Positions 24,585 to 35,588 are shown, counted from the first letter of the stretch. The stretch: DNA of 64,000 bases from Dioscorea cayenensis subsp. rotundata (GCF_009730915.1 NC_052474.1:8777501-8841500), one strand, 5' to 3'. A program made the numbers and translations. The notes: generated from the sequence alone by a model not told the origin.

Positions 24585-25962
24585 TCAACCTCCGGCGACC
24601 ATCCTCTCCCTCCGGCGAGCCTCCAAGTCCTCCACCAACCTCCTCACATCCTCAAAAGTACTCCCACTCTCCTCCACCGCTTTCCTCCCCTTCTCCCCAT
24701 ACTCCTTCGCCTTCCTCTTCACCTTCTCCACCTCCTCCCCACCTCCCATTACCTTCTTCACTACTCCGGCGATCTCCTCCGCCGTCACAACCACCTCCTC
24801 CCCTCTTCTCCGTCAGAAACCCATCCCACATCCTCACTCCCACTCCCATCACCTCCACCGCCAACTCCTGGTTCACAAACTGCTCATGAAACAAAGGCCA
24901 CGTCACCAACCCCACTCCGGCCACCACCCCTTCTTGCAACGAGTTCCATCCACAATGTGTCACAAACCACCCCACCGCCGCTCGCCGGAGCACCTTCACC
25001 TGCGGCACCCACCCTCTGATCATCATCCCTCTCCCTTCCACCCTCTTCTCAAACCCTTCCGGCAACCACTCCTCCTCCTTAACCTCATCCTCTTCAAACT
25101 CCTTCCTCACCACCCAAACAAACCTTTCGCCGGACTTCTCCAACCCAACCGCTATCTCCCTCAACTCCGCCGCCGTGAAGTGACACAAACTCCCAAAACA
25201 AACATATATTACTGATCCTTCAGGTTGGTTGTCCAGCCATGAGAGCACCTCGTGGTCTTCTTCCACTCTTCCTTCCCGCCCGAACTCCGACAAGGGTCCG
25301 ACGCACCAAGCTTTCGTGTTGGTCTTGTAGTAATCTACGTAGCTGGGTTCCATTTCGTAGAAGGTGTTGATGACGACGCCGTAGCTGGTGAACTCGGCTT
25401 CACCCAGCTGCCGGAGCATGTCAAAGTTGGAGAAGAGCTCCGGCAAGCCGTCTTTATGGAGGTGGATCTCGTGAGGTTGGCCTGCGATGGAGAAGGATGG
25501 GGTTTGAATGGGGAATTGGGAGAGGACTTTGGAGGAGACGTAGAGAGGGAAGGCACCGGCGCCGTGGAAGATGATGCGAGGGATGTGGAGGTCTCTGGCG
25601 ACGGCGGCCGTCCAGGGGAAGAGTGAGTCGGAGATGAGGGCGTCTGGCCGGAGGTCGTGGAGGAGGGTGGTGATTGGGTCGCGGAAGTGGAAGAGGGCGG
25701 TGGTGAAGGTGGTGAAGCCGGAGGTGGGAACGGTGGAGAGGTTCTCTTGGCCGACGGCGAGGCCGGTGATGGACGGGTCTGGGAAGGGAATGGTTATGAC
25801 GTTGACGGCGGAGATGGTGATGGGGTTGGCCGGAGTGGTGATGAAGGAGCAGTGGACGTTGGGGAAAGAGGAGAAGAGACGTGCCATGTCGACCATGGGG
25901 ATGAAGTGGCCGGGACTCATAAGGGGAAAGAAGAGGAGGTGAAGCTTGTCGCTGGAATCCAT
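24585..25962 (-). CDS. UDP-glycosyltransferase, UGT73-like, with C-terminal frameshift
   Basis: Family 1 glycosyltransferases move sugar from UDP-sugars to small molecules in the cytosol. The gene is intronless and GC-rich, unlike its neighbours. The start at 25962 (MDSSDKLHLLFF) is preferred over an in-frame ATG 33 bp upstream. It carries the N-terminal catalytic His (FFPLMSPGHFIPMVDMARLF), the partner Asp (DALISDSLFPW) and a PSPG box: WVPQVKVL, then VGWFVTHCGWNSLQEGV, ending HEQFVNQEL. The box has the Trp, Gln, His, Asn, Ser, Glu and final Glu-Gln contacts, but RRAAVG replaces the usual SHxAVG. Near 24793-24812 (a G/A-rich run) the frame breaks. The current frame ends in a Gly/Glu-rich tail at 24652, while the expected C-terminus (TAEEIAGVVKKVMGG, KAKEYGEKGRKAVEESGS) continues one base out of frame to 24585. 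Acceptor unknown; flavonoid, coumarin or terpenoid substrates are typical of the family. Confidence 0.88.
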
Positions 25963-26031
25963 GGCGGAGGGTTCGGATAGCGTAGAGAAGAGCAAGAGAA
26001 CAAGGTTGCGCGGTATTTAGCGAGGGAGAGA

Positions 26032-26059
26032 CACGTGATAAGCACGTGAAATGCACGTG
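26032..26059 (-). promoter_or_regulatory. Triple G-box (CACGTG x3) upstream of the UGT gene
   Basis: CACGTG occurs at 26032-26037, 26043-26048 and 26054-26059, spaced exactly 11 bp centre to centre, 70-100 bp upstream of the UGT start codon. G-boxes bind bZIP and bHLH factors (light, ABA and jasmonate responses). The helical-turn spacing puts all three sites on one face of the DNA. A TATA-like ctaaata (minus strand) lies at about 26013-26019, between the array and the ATG. Confidence 0.8.
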
Positions 26060-26326
26060 AGAATCGGCCAGAAGGACTGACACGGATTCCCAGCTCATTG
26101 ATGTATAATTAATAATAATAATAATTGAATTCCAGATTATTTTATGCAAGGATGCCCAATGATTTATTTATTCTGATGAGTTACTCCAGGACCCAGGTAA
26201 GCTTTTATTATTATTTATTTATTTAATAAAATAAACCAGGATACTATTTATATCATTCACGAGGATAATGTAGGATTTGAACACTGAAATCTCTCATGTT
26301 ATCATGTGTTTTATTGTTCGGCTATA
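26060..26326. other. Intergenic between the UGT promoter and the first MULE
   Basis: Short AT-rich stretch with an (AAT)n run at 26109-26124. It holds the distal UGT promoter and nothing else recognisable. Confidence 0.5.
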
Positions 26327-26650
26327 TAATTATTGATTTTAGTCCATGTAAATTGTAAACTTTTTTTATTTTATGCATTTATTTTTAGCACTTTTCATGT
26401 GGTTTTTTTTAATATTACAATTATGCATGTTTGGAATTATTTACAAAATTACGGAAGTTGGTGGAAAATGAAAAATTTCTCTGTTTTTATTATTTTTATT
26501 TTTTTTATTTTAAAATATAGAAAACGGGTGAGTTTCTTCCGTTTTTATTTTTTTAATTGAAAAATTTTGAAAACGGGAGAAATTTCCCCGTTTTCTTGAT
26601 TTTGTAATTTTTTAATAAAAAAAATAAAAAGCAAAAAAAGAGATGGTTTA
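26327..26650 (+). repeat. Left terminal inverted repeat of MULE 1
   Basis: Inverted counterpart of 34870-35172, at roughly 75 percent identity over the best blocks by eye. Just inside it a TATA-like tttatatatataa (about 26745-26757) and a pyrimidine-rich leader could form the promoter of the plus-strand gene. Confidence 0.6.
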
Positions 26651-26939
26651 CTAACGGCTTTCAGAGAAGAGAAACAAACCCGGTGCCATAGCCACTTTAC
26701 TAACACATTACTAATGGATATACCGTTGAATTATTTTATTATTATTTTTTATATATATAATACCCACTTCCCACTTCATACTATTTCCTCCTCCATTCTC
26801 ATTTTCTCCCATTTTAATCTTATTTCAAGTTCTAATTGTTCAGGTATTTTATACTTACACAGATTTCCGTTGACAATTTTCGATGGCGTTCTTAAGATTA
26901 CTGAGTGATCACATTTCATCCATTTTGTCGGAAAAATGT

Positions 26940-28015
26940 AATGTTTTTGTATACTTAGATAACCTTGAAATTAATTATTTATTAATAATTATATTAAAAC
27001 ATTAGTTTCACATAATAATTTTTTTATGTCATAATTATTAATCGTATTAATAATTATCTTATTAACGGCCAAAGCATGTTTAATTAGATAACCCACTATA
27101 TTTTTTGGTAATTTTTTTATTAATAATTGTATTATATCATAATTAATTATTGTATTAATAATTGTTATATTAACCTTGAAGCATGTTTACTTAGAAAACC
27201 CTAGTATATATATTATTTAGTTATTTTTTTATTAATAATTGTTTTTAAAGTCATTATTTTTATATTAATGATTGCATTATATCATAATTATTAATCGTAT
27301 TAATAATTATCTTATTAGCTCCCCAATCATGTTTAATTAGATAACCCACTATATTTTTAGTGTAATTTTTTTATTATTAATAATCGTATTATGTCATTAG
27401 GTTTTATGAATAATTTTTATTATGTCATAATTAATTATTGTATTAATAATTATTATATTAACATTGAAGAATGTTTATTTAGATAACCTAGTATATTATT
27501 TGGTTATTTTTTATCAATAATTGTATTAAGTCATTATTTTATATTAATAATTGTATTATGTCATAATTATTAATCGTATTAATAATTATCTTATTAGCAC
27601 CCTCAATCATGTTTAATTAGATAACCCACTATATTTTTTTAGATAATTTTTGTTTTATTATTAATAATTGTATTATGTCATTAGGTTTTTATGAATATTT
27701 TTATTATGTTATAATTAATTATTGTATTAATAATTGTTATATTAACCTTCAAGCATGTTTATTTAGATAACCTAATATATTATTAGGTTAATTTTTTTAT
27801 TAATAATTGCATTAATTCATTATTTTAGATAACCTAGTATATTACTAGGTTAATTTTTTATTGTATTAATAATTGTTATATTATGGCCGAAGCATGTTTA
27901 TTTAGATAACCTAGTATATTATTAGGTTAATTTTCTATTAAAAATTATATTAAATCATTAGTTTATATTGTACTATTTCATAATTATTAATCGTATTAAT
28001 AATTATATTATTAGG
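26940..28015. repeat. Tandem array of about 8 degenerate, AT-rich units (~110-140 bp)
   Basis: Each unit carries a phrase like catgtttaattagataaccc or its variant catgtttatttagataacct, followed by an AT-rich part with ttaataattgtatta and cataattattaatcgtatta. Anchors occur near 27075, 27182, 27328, 27468, 27607, 27752, 27830 and 27890. The array lies inside the left end of MULE 1, upstream of the plus-strand gene. Confidence 0.8.
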
Positions 28016-28249
28016 TTAGATAGATGATGCATTACATAAATAACACACCAATGTTTATGGTTTACTCTTCAATCATATTTAATTTTTCGATGGTATATGT
28101 TCAAATTTATGATTTTTTCGTGTCTTATATTTTCTCAAGTCAACCTATTTTATTTTTCCATTTAATATGAAATTAATTAATTTATAACTTTTTACAGCGG
28201 GTTCTTAGGTGTAGATATGTGTCTATCGTATAGCTTCCTCTAGAAATTA

Positions 28250-30277
28250 TAGGCCTTTTAAGAGAAGGTAGGTTCTATCATGCGGCTTAAATTCTTAATT
28301 TCCGAATTGATGCCACTCTTGTGAGCGCATTAGTGGAGAGATGGCGGACTGAAACACACACATTCTACCTTATATGCGGTGAGGACAACAATCACGTTGG
28401 AAGGCGTGGCGCTATTCTTGGGCTTACCCATTACGTGACCACAAAGTCATCGAGGCGGACTTAGGCTTAGGGAAGTGCTTTGTCATCTTGAGTTGCTCGG
28501 AGTGGTCCCCAGTGGCGGAGCAAAGAAAAGGTCAAAGTATAACTCTAACGTGGCTTGAGGAAACATTTGACATGTTGCCATACGATGCAAGTTAACGACA
28601 GATAGAATGTTATGTACGTGCCTATATCCTAAGGCTTATCGGTTGTGTCCTCATGCCATATATGTCTCAGAACAGGGTTCATCTGAAGTGGTTACCACTT
28701 CTGAGGGATTTTACAGAAGCATGAAGATACAGTTGGGGTTCAGCAGGTCTAGCAACTCTGTACATGTCTTTATGCCGTGCATCCAACAAGGATATGAAAA
28801 ATATCAGTGGATCTATGATATTACTTCAATCATGGGCATGGTCAGGATTTCAAGTATATCCCCTCGAACCTGTGTTATCGTATCCTTTCTTCTGGCTCGT
28901 AGGTGAGAGTAAATAAAATTGATGATTCATTTTACACTCAATTGTAATATATTGAAATTATAATATATTCTCATTTTTTATGTGGGGGCGCATTGAAGTG
29001 GATGATGATAGCCGCAGCAATAAGCACAATGTGAAGGTATATAGGCAGTTACTAGATCGGTTGGAGATGCAACAAGTAATGTTGTTAAAAAAAACTGATA
29101 ATTCATGCACATATTTTAGGTATTAATAATCGTTGATTATTTGGTAAACTATTTTCAACAGTTTATATGGCGGCCTTATGATTCGAACGAAATAATCGCA
29201 CAAGTGCCACAAACAAATCGAGTGACAAGACAATTTGGCTTCTCCCAAGGTGTTCCTCTCGATCCAGTTTGCATTGGACCGACCTATGATTCTGATCTTC
29301 ATGGCAGAATTGACACAGATTGAGCATTGATGCACAGAAGATGGATTGGATATTGGAGAGATAGAGCGTCACGTTGCCTCATCCTCCATGTTCCTGCCGG
29401 GAATAACGCAATGTCGGTGGAATATTATGACTGGTATACTACTAACACCATACTATTTTTATCGACAGATTAGGACCTGTTGGATCCTCGTACGAGAGGG
29501 AACACTCTTCCAGGGCCTCTCAGAGTGTTTCCAATAGTAGTTGTAGATGTGCCACCACCTAGGGATGACAACGGGTAGGGTATGGGTAGAGTATGCCAAA
29601 ACCCTTACCCGTACCCGTAACCCCTACCCCATACTCGTACCCTTCAGAGTAAAAAAAAATCATACCCTTATCCTTACCCGCAGGGTACCCGCTTACCCGT
29701 TGTTCAAATTATCGAATTAAATTTAAATAATAAAAAAATAAATTAATTATACATTACATTACAATCTTTAAACACATATCCATAAATTCAAAATTATAAG
29801 TTGATATATATTTGTTTATCTTAAATTATATAATCACATAAAAATGACATCTATTTAGGACTCAATAGTAACTCTACCTTTTGTTTTGTTCATGTTTAAT
29901 AATCTTGGTTTTTGTTTTAAAATTTGTCATATATCTACTATTTGTATTTTATATAGCTTGAAATTTTGTAAACATCTAGTAAGATTTTGAATATAAAAAA
30001 CATTATAAGTAATTCTCATAAGTTATATCTAATTGATTTTTTATTAGTATTCTATTTTTCAGGATGTTCTTATAATTTATAGAATAAATTATTATAACAT
30101 TACTTTTTTATATTTGTTTATTTTTTAATTTAATTCTGATAATATTATCAAATATAAATATAAAAATTAAATAAAATTTAAAATAATATTTTAAGAAAAA
30201 ATTTGACTTATTATTTTTAAATTAATCACCATGAAAATAGATATTGGGTAATTGTGGGTAAATGTTTAGTTTAATAA

Positions 30278-30364
<87 letters not shown>

Positions 30365-31080
30365 GATAAAGAATGCAGGTGCAGGGTTTTACCCATACCC
30401 TTTTTAGCAGGTAAGGGTAAGGGTAAGGAATGCGGGTAGGGGTGAGGGGCGTACCCTTGCAGGCCCGTGCCAGCTCAAAAACTACGGGTAATGCAGTGCC
30501 CCGATCAAGAGGGTAATATCCTCTTTTGGTAGGGAGTATGGATGCGGGTATACTCGTCGGGTGAGAGACATAGTGCCATCTCTACCACCACCGAGTCCTC
30601 CTATACGAAGACGTCATCGGCATAGTTCTCGGGTAGAACACAACGAGGCACATATTCCTCGACAACCACATCACGAAGGGTATCAGTCATTTTCATTCAT
30701 CAGATGATATCAACGTTACTCGATCATCTCATCTCCATGTATTTCCTCGGTTGAGCCCAGCGGATACTCAATTGATTTCGGGGATGGACTTTGTGTGGAA
30801 TTTATTTGAGTATCAACCTCATCCACCTATGGAATCGCGGACGATGTAGTCGTTCGACTTCATTTCGGCAATAAGGTAGGGAATCCCTCAAACCCTTGAA
30901 CTTTGCGTGAACACGAACACTCCGGCCTCGACGATACATGATTCGAATGAATCATCGATGACTGACCCGACCCGAGCAAGCACGAAGACCTAGGCCACGG
31001 GGCGCCCTATGAGAGATATCCATCCACCTCGATGTTTTCTTGAGAGGTGGCGGTGTAAACAGTGAGAGTAGACTCTTGTA
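28250..31080 (+). pseudogene. Plant mobile domain (MAIN/MAIL-like) pseudogene in MULE 1
   Basis: Pieces in shifting frames match the plant mobile domain family (nuclear proteins MAIN and MAIL1; the transposon-borne copies are often annotated as phosphatase 7 long form homolog). They include DATLVSALVERWRTETHTFY, RAYILRLIGCVLMPYMSQNR with VHLKWLPLLRDFTEA and an in-frame stop, then RYSWGSAGLATLYMSLCRAS, LLQSWAWSGFQVYPLEPVL, VYRQLLDRLEMQQ-like, RPYDSNEIIAQVPQTNRVTR and FGFSQGVPLDPVCIGPTYDS. A Pro-rich tail follows (VVVDVPPP). A hAT element interrupts the coding sequence in that Pro-rich tail, and the reading continues after 30592 (SPPIRRRHRHSSR) to the basic C-terminus. Several stops and frameshifts mean no protein is made. 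Confidence 0.75.
29560..30584. mobile_element. hAT-type non-autonomous element, copy A
   Basis: A 1,025-bp insertion flanked by a perfect 8-bp target duplication, CCACCACC (29552-29559 and 30585-30592). Ends are TAGGGATGACAACGGG on the left and TGCCATCTCTA on the right, so the terminal inverted repeat is about 12 bp (TAGRGATGRCA). Both subterminal regions are packed with TACCC/GGGTA motifs in opposite orientation, and the core is AT-rich with a (TA)n tract at 30284-30359. No transposase is encoded. An 8-bp duplication with TAGGGATG-like ends is diagnostic of hAT. It is a close relative of the element at 45413-46478. Confidence 0.92.
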
Positions 31081-31302
31081 TTAGTTGTTTTTTTTCTTTA
31101 TTGTGTGCGAAAAACCATCTGTAGTATTTTTTTGCTTGGTGTTCTATGTTGTGTATTTTTTGAAATTTACTTTTTTTTTTTGCATTTGTTTTTTCTTCAT
31201 ATGCTTTAACAAAAGGCTTTAATGATAAGCCATTGCATGTTATAATTATATGGAAGGCTTACATCATTAAAACATTACAACAAAGAAGACATTTAGAGTA
31301 CA

Positions 31303-33772
31303 TTACGACCGACTACTTGAACCGGCAATGTTGGTATAATTTCGGCGACTATGTCCTTCGTTGCGACATAAACCACAACGTTTTTGTTGGACACCTTCCC
31401 TAATATCCATCTCGTTATAAATCCTTGTAGATTTTGGTCTTCTTTTCTTCGGTCTTCTTATCATAATATCAGGACTTAGACGTGGACCATTATAAGGGTT
31501 CCAATATTCTTCATTTAATACTGGCTCAAACTCTTTATGACATACATTAGAAAGCATGCTGAAAGCCTATACACTTTGTCGACATATTCCTCCCAATGTA
31601 GATGAATATGTGAGCATCTTTGCTGAGGACATGCCCTGAGCATGGAAAATGTAGCATCTGAAAAGCACCACAGTCACACCAATGTGATCTTAGGTTGATG
31701 CAAAAACTGCTAGCTTGTCGCATACATTGCGGGGGTGACATCTCATCTACCATGAATGACTTTTCTTCACGGTCGAATTGACGAACGTAAATGTTGGATG
31801 CTGCTTATTGATTTTCTTACATTACCTTCATTAGTGATTCTGAGAAGATAAGGCCTAACGCGATCTGAGCTTGTGCCTGTACACCTTTCCTCACAAACAA
31901 CGCGGTAAGTCGGAAGTAAACAACAATGTAAGAGTTAGATTAAAAAAAAAATAATCTTGTAACTTGCTAATATTGACAACTATCTGTTGCATTTCTTTGT
32001 TTCTGAAACGACGCATTAAATTGGCCGAGATATATACGTCTGATGAAACATAGTGCTGCGAGGAGCACTCATCTGACGGCCAAGTGATCTAAAAGTTGAT
32101 TTGATAGATTCATGGCGATCAGATATCAAGCATATTCCTTGTTATGGTGTTACACTAGAACATAAGTTGCTTGCAGAAGAAAGTCCATACACCCAGGTCT
32201 CTCCTTCCACGATGGCAAAACCAATCGGCGAGGATATTTTTTTATTACCGTCTTATGCGATTGTCAACAATAAAGTATCTTTGTATTTGCCATAAATATG
32301 GGTGCCATCTATCTGGACGACCGGTTTGCAATATTTGAAAGCCTCCACGCACGTGGGGAAGCTCCAGAAAACTCTATGAAAGATTCGAGTATCATGTACC
32401 AGGTAAGGTCCATCTATGCCGGCTGGGTCTCAAGATCAACTATTGTCCCTACAACAAACTGTTGCAACGCTAATAGCCATCTTGGTAATTCGTTGTAGGA
32501 GTTCTCCCAATTGCCAAATGCTGCTTCAACCGCTTTTTGCTTAGCTGTCCATACTTTCCTATGTGTCGGTATGTATCCGTATCGATTCTTGATCTTCGCT
32601 ATTAAAACCAATACATTTATGCTTGGCTGTTGTTGGACTAGTGCTTGTATTTGGCAACAAATCTTGTTTGAATCCAGCTTCGAATGATCCTGCGAGATCA
32701 TTGCTGATGAACACGTGTGAAACCCAATATACTTTGTAATTTCCCAAAGTTGTCTCTGCTTGCTGTAGGATGTGTGAACCCTCCAATTGCACCCATCACC
32801 ATATGACTTATATTTACCGGAGAATCGAGTCGGATCAGGCTCGATAACTTTATATTCGACAGATTTAAGTAAGCAGTAATGCTTAATTGCGGTCACAGCA
32901 TCATCTTTTCTTCGAAACCTCATGCCTACATGCAGATCTCCATCTGTCGTTGCTCCGCTTAATGTGTCGGCATACAATAAAGGGTACTCCCGGAATTCTT
33001 GTGCGGACATTGCTTCCAAATCAAGGGCCCTCATATGTGTTGGAGGCTCCATTGGTGCCATCGTGAAATTATGGCCGGGCATTGGAACATCTTCGAGATT
33101 GTATTTTTCTAACTGAATGTCATCAATACTTGCTTCAGTGTCTTCCCCAAAGCTGTCACCACCGTCGTCCTCATCGTCTCCACTGGATCGCCCATACTGA
33201 CCGAATTCGGTTTCATGAGTATCATGAAAAGAACTTGTTCCACCTTGTAGATGTTGTAAATTAGTAAAATAAATATTGGGTGGTGGATCATCTAGTGCCC
33301 TCCACTCCGTAGAGAGCCATTCAGGTTCATTAACTTGGCATGCTGATGAAATCCTCTCCCGTCTCATATTGCGTTCGTTATCTAGGGCGGTTTGTTGTTG
33401 GGAAGGAGCACCCTCGAAAGCTGCAGCGCTGAACTCCACGTACAATTCAATAATGCCAATATCTGGATTTCTTTTATGGCAGTCGAACATCATCCGAACA
33501 TCTTGGTCATTACGAAATTTGAATGACCAATAGTAAATCTTACCTGATCCTAAAGAAATTGTGAGCCGGTATTTGATACATAAAACTCCTTGGTTGTCAG
33601 CAGTCTCAATGCTTTCTTCAATGGATCTCTGTAAATTTTCATAAGAGATGTCGTCTTCGACATAAAAATATGATTGATCCTCTGACAAAAATATAATTGT
33701 CTCTTCACTGGCAGTGATTGAACAATTGTAGTAAACCAATACAAGTGAAGTCTCTACCATTGTTGAAGACAA
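31303..33772 (-). pseudogene. MuDR-type transposase of MULE 1 (decayed)
   Basis: The first 452 codons are open (32414-33772): an N-terminal PB1/DUF-like part, an acidic linker (SSGDDEDDGGDSFGEDTEA), the MuDR zinc/DNA-binding region (LHVGMRFRRKDDAVTAIKHY, then GDGCNWRVHTSYS and WEITKYIGFHTC) and HTH-like KVWTAKQKAVEAAFGNWENS. The catalytic MULE domain then breaks: VQIDGTHIYGKYKDTLLLTI is followed by a stop, and FAIVEGE and LISDRHESI lie in other frames. The C-terminal SWIM finger survives (CDCGAFQMLHFPCSGHV), with a CCHC knuckle (CGLCRNEGHSRRN) whose last Cys is lost. A TATA box and leader precede the start at 33772. Catalytic function is lost. Confidence 0.88.
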
Positions 33773-33850
33773 GAAGAAGAAGAAGTATGGGTGAGTGAGT
33801 TGAAAGAGAGTAAATAGTATGCAAGAGTGAAAATGGCCTACTTATGTTGG

Positions 33851-33860
33851 TTTATATAAA
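33851..33860 (-). promoter_or_regulatory. TATA box of MULE 1 transposase
   Basis: TTTATATAAA lies about 80 bp upstream of the transposase ATG. The leader between them is CT-rich and contains the repeated CTT tract typical of plant 5' UTRs. Position and context make it the likely core promoter. Confidence 0.6.
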
Positions 33861-33892
33861 GAGCTCGAATTTTGAAATTTTCATTTATGAAC

Positions 33893-34720
33893 ATTGAAGG
33901 TTTGACCGTCCTAATTACTGATTTGTGCAGGTTTGACCACCTTAGTTTATGCTAAGTACTGATTGGTCCAGGTTTGACTGTCCTACTTTGTGCTAATCAC
34001 TGAGTGGTGCAGATTTGACCGGCATACTTTGTGCTAATCACTGACCATTGCAGCTTTAACCGATCTACTTTGTACAAATTACTGACCAGTGCAGGTTTGA
34101 CCGTCATACTTTGCCCTAATTAATTACTGATGCAAGTTTGACTTGTCATAATTACTAGTTGGTGGAGGTTTGACTGACATACTTTGTACTAATTACTGAC
34201 CGGTATAGGTTTGACCGACCTACTTTGTGCTAAGTACTAGCAGAGTGCGAGGTTTGGCCAGTCTTACTTTGTGTTAATTCTTGCGGTGCGAGGTTTGGCG
34301 AGCATACTTTGTACTAATTCTTGGCGGATGCAAGTTTGGTCGTCCCTACTCAGTGCTAATTACTGATCGGTGCATGTTTCACCAATTTACTTTGAACTAA
34401 TTCTTGAGGTCTTTGGTTTTGAGCATTCTTGATGTTGATTCTGGCGGTCGAGTTTGTCAAATCTACTTTGTCCTAATTATTGACCTGTGCATGTTTGACA
34501 GGCCTACTTTGTACTAAGTACTGACTGGTGCAATTTTCATCGTCCTACTTTGTGGTAATTATTAATCGGTGCTAGTTTGACAGTTCTAGTTTGTGCTAAT
34601 TACTAACGGTATAGGTTTCATCGTCCTACTTTGTACTAAGTAGTTACCATTATAGATTTAACCATCTTATTTTGTAATAATTAATTACCAGTGCAACTTT
34701 GACCGTTTTATTTCTAATAT
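33893..34720. repeat. Degenerate minisatellite, about 20 units of ~41 bp
   Basis: Units follow the pattern gtgcaggtttgaccgtccta then ctttgtgctaattactgac. Anchors (TTTGACC or close variants) occur about every 41 bp from 33900 to 34696. The array lies between the transposase promoter and the right terminal repeat of MULE 1. Confidence 0.9.
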
Positions 34721-34757
34721 TTTTCGGGATTCGTAGTTTTTATTTAAAATAAAACGT

Positions 34758-34791
<34 letters not shown>

Positions 34792-34869
34792 ACAATTATT
34801 TTTTTAGTTAAAAAATTAATTATATAAAATAAATATTTTTAAAACTTAACAGTGCAACCGTCGAGTTTT

Positions 34870-35172
34870 TTTTTAAATTAAAAAAAGGAAAACATGATTT
34901 CATTTTTTTATTAAAAAAATTGTAAAATAAAAAAGGGAGAATTTCTCCCGTTTCTAAAATTTTTAATTTAAAAAAAGTGAAAGAGGGAGAAACTCTCCCA
35001 TTTTCTAAATTTTAAAATAAAAAAATAAAAAAATAAAAATGGGGAAAATTTTTCTATTTCCCCCAACATGCGTATTTTTGTAAATAATCCCAAACATAAA
35101 TAATTTAATAAATATTTATTTATAATATAAAAACAAGCCCTCTTCATGTAGTATATCATAATTATTAAAAAA
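34870..35172 (-). repeat. Right terminal inverted repeat of MULE 1
   Basis: Inverted partner of 26327-26650. The shared blocks include (reverse) tttgggattatttacaaaaa and tacgcatgttgggggaaata, followed by opposed gggagaa / ttctccc boxes. Confidence 0.6.
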
Positions 35173-35364
35173 ATCATTTTATAGTTAATTATTTATTAGT
35201 TGTGTAATTAATTAATTTTTTATTGAGAATTAGCAATAGCTATGAATCGTTTATGATTGAATCATAATTTTAATAATAATTAATCATATAGTATTAAATG
35301 AATTACTAAATAATAAAAAAATTATTATTCTTATGGGAAAACTTACCAGCAATCACATATATAT

Positions 35365-35543
35365 AACCTACGACCTTTAGGTCAATTGGTAACGAGTCCC
35401 TTACATAGAACGTTCATTTAAGGGAAGATCCGAGATTGAATCTCATGTTCGCGCAAGGTGAGGACACGTAGATCGGCGTTGAGCTCTGCTCCCCATACGT
35501 GCATGTCCCTGACTTATCCTTAAATAGCTTATCGTCTATTTGT

Positions 35544-35545
<2 letters not shown>
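35365..35545 (+). mobile_element. tRNA-derived SINE candidate
   Basis: About 170 bp starting cctacgacctttaggtcaat with an A-box-like segment (taggtcaattggtaacgag) and, about 50 bp on, a B-box-like gagattgaatctc. The body is GC-richer and it ends in a (TA)n tract (35545-35585). This is the layout of a plant tRNA-related SINE. No target duplication was found because both flanks are low-complexity. Confidence 0.5.

Positions 35546-35585
<40 letters not shown>

Positions 35586-35588
<3 letters not shown>

Larger units (their letters stand above)
26327..35172. mobile_element. Large two-gene Mutator-like element with plant-mobile-domain cargo (decayed)
   Basis: Diverged inverted ends (left about 26327-26650, right about 34870-35172) share blocks such as tttggaattatttac and aaaaatacgcatgttggggg, each followed by opposed gaaaacgggagaa / gggagaatttctcccg motifs. 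Between them are a MAIN-like plant-mobile-domain gene on plus and a MuDR transposase on minus, arranged tail to tail. A different tandem array sits inside each end. MULEs carrying plant mobile domain genes are known in flowering plants. Both genes are broken by stops and frameshifts, and the element is further split by a hAT insertion, so it is not autonomous now. The exact outer edges and the 9-bp target duplication were not resolved. Confidence 0.7.

Noticed and set aside
24490..25215. A 241-codon open frame on the plus strand, and other long frames at 25252-25980
   Set aside because: They are antisense or out-of-frame shadows of the GC-rich UGT gene: repetitive Pro/Ser/His or Gly/Glu composition and no family motifs.
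33893..34720. Regular repeats considered as a CRISPR array
   Set aside because: The units are contiguous, degenerate and lack separate unique spacers, and the genome is eukaryotic.
35365..35545. A functional tRNA gene
   Set aside because: Only A- and B-box-like segments are present; the cloverleaf arms do not pair, so a SINE is the better explanation.
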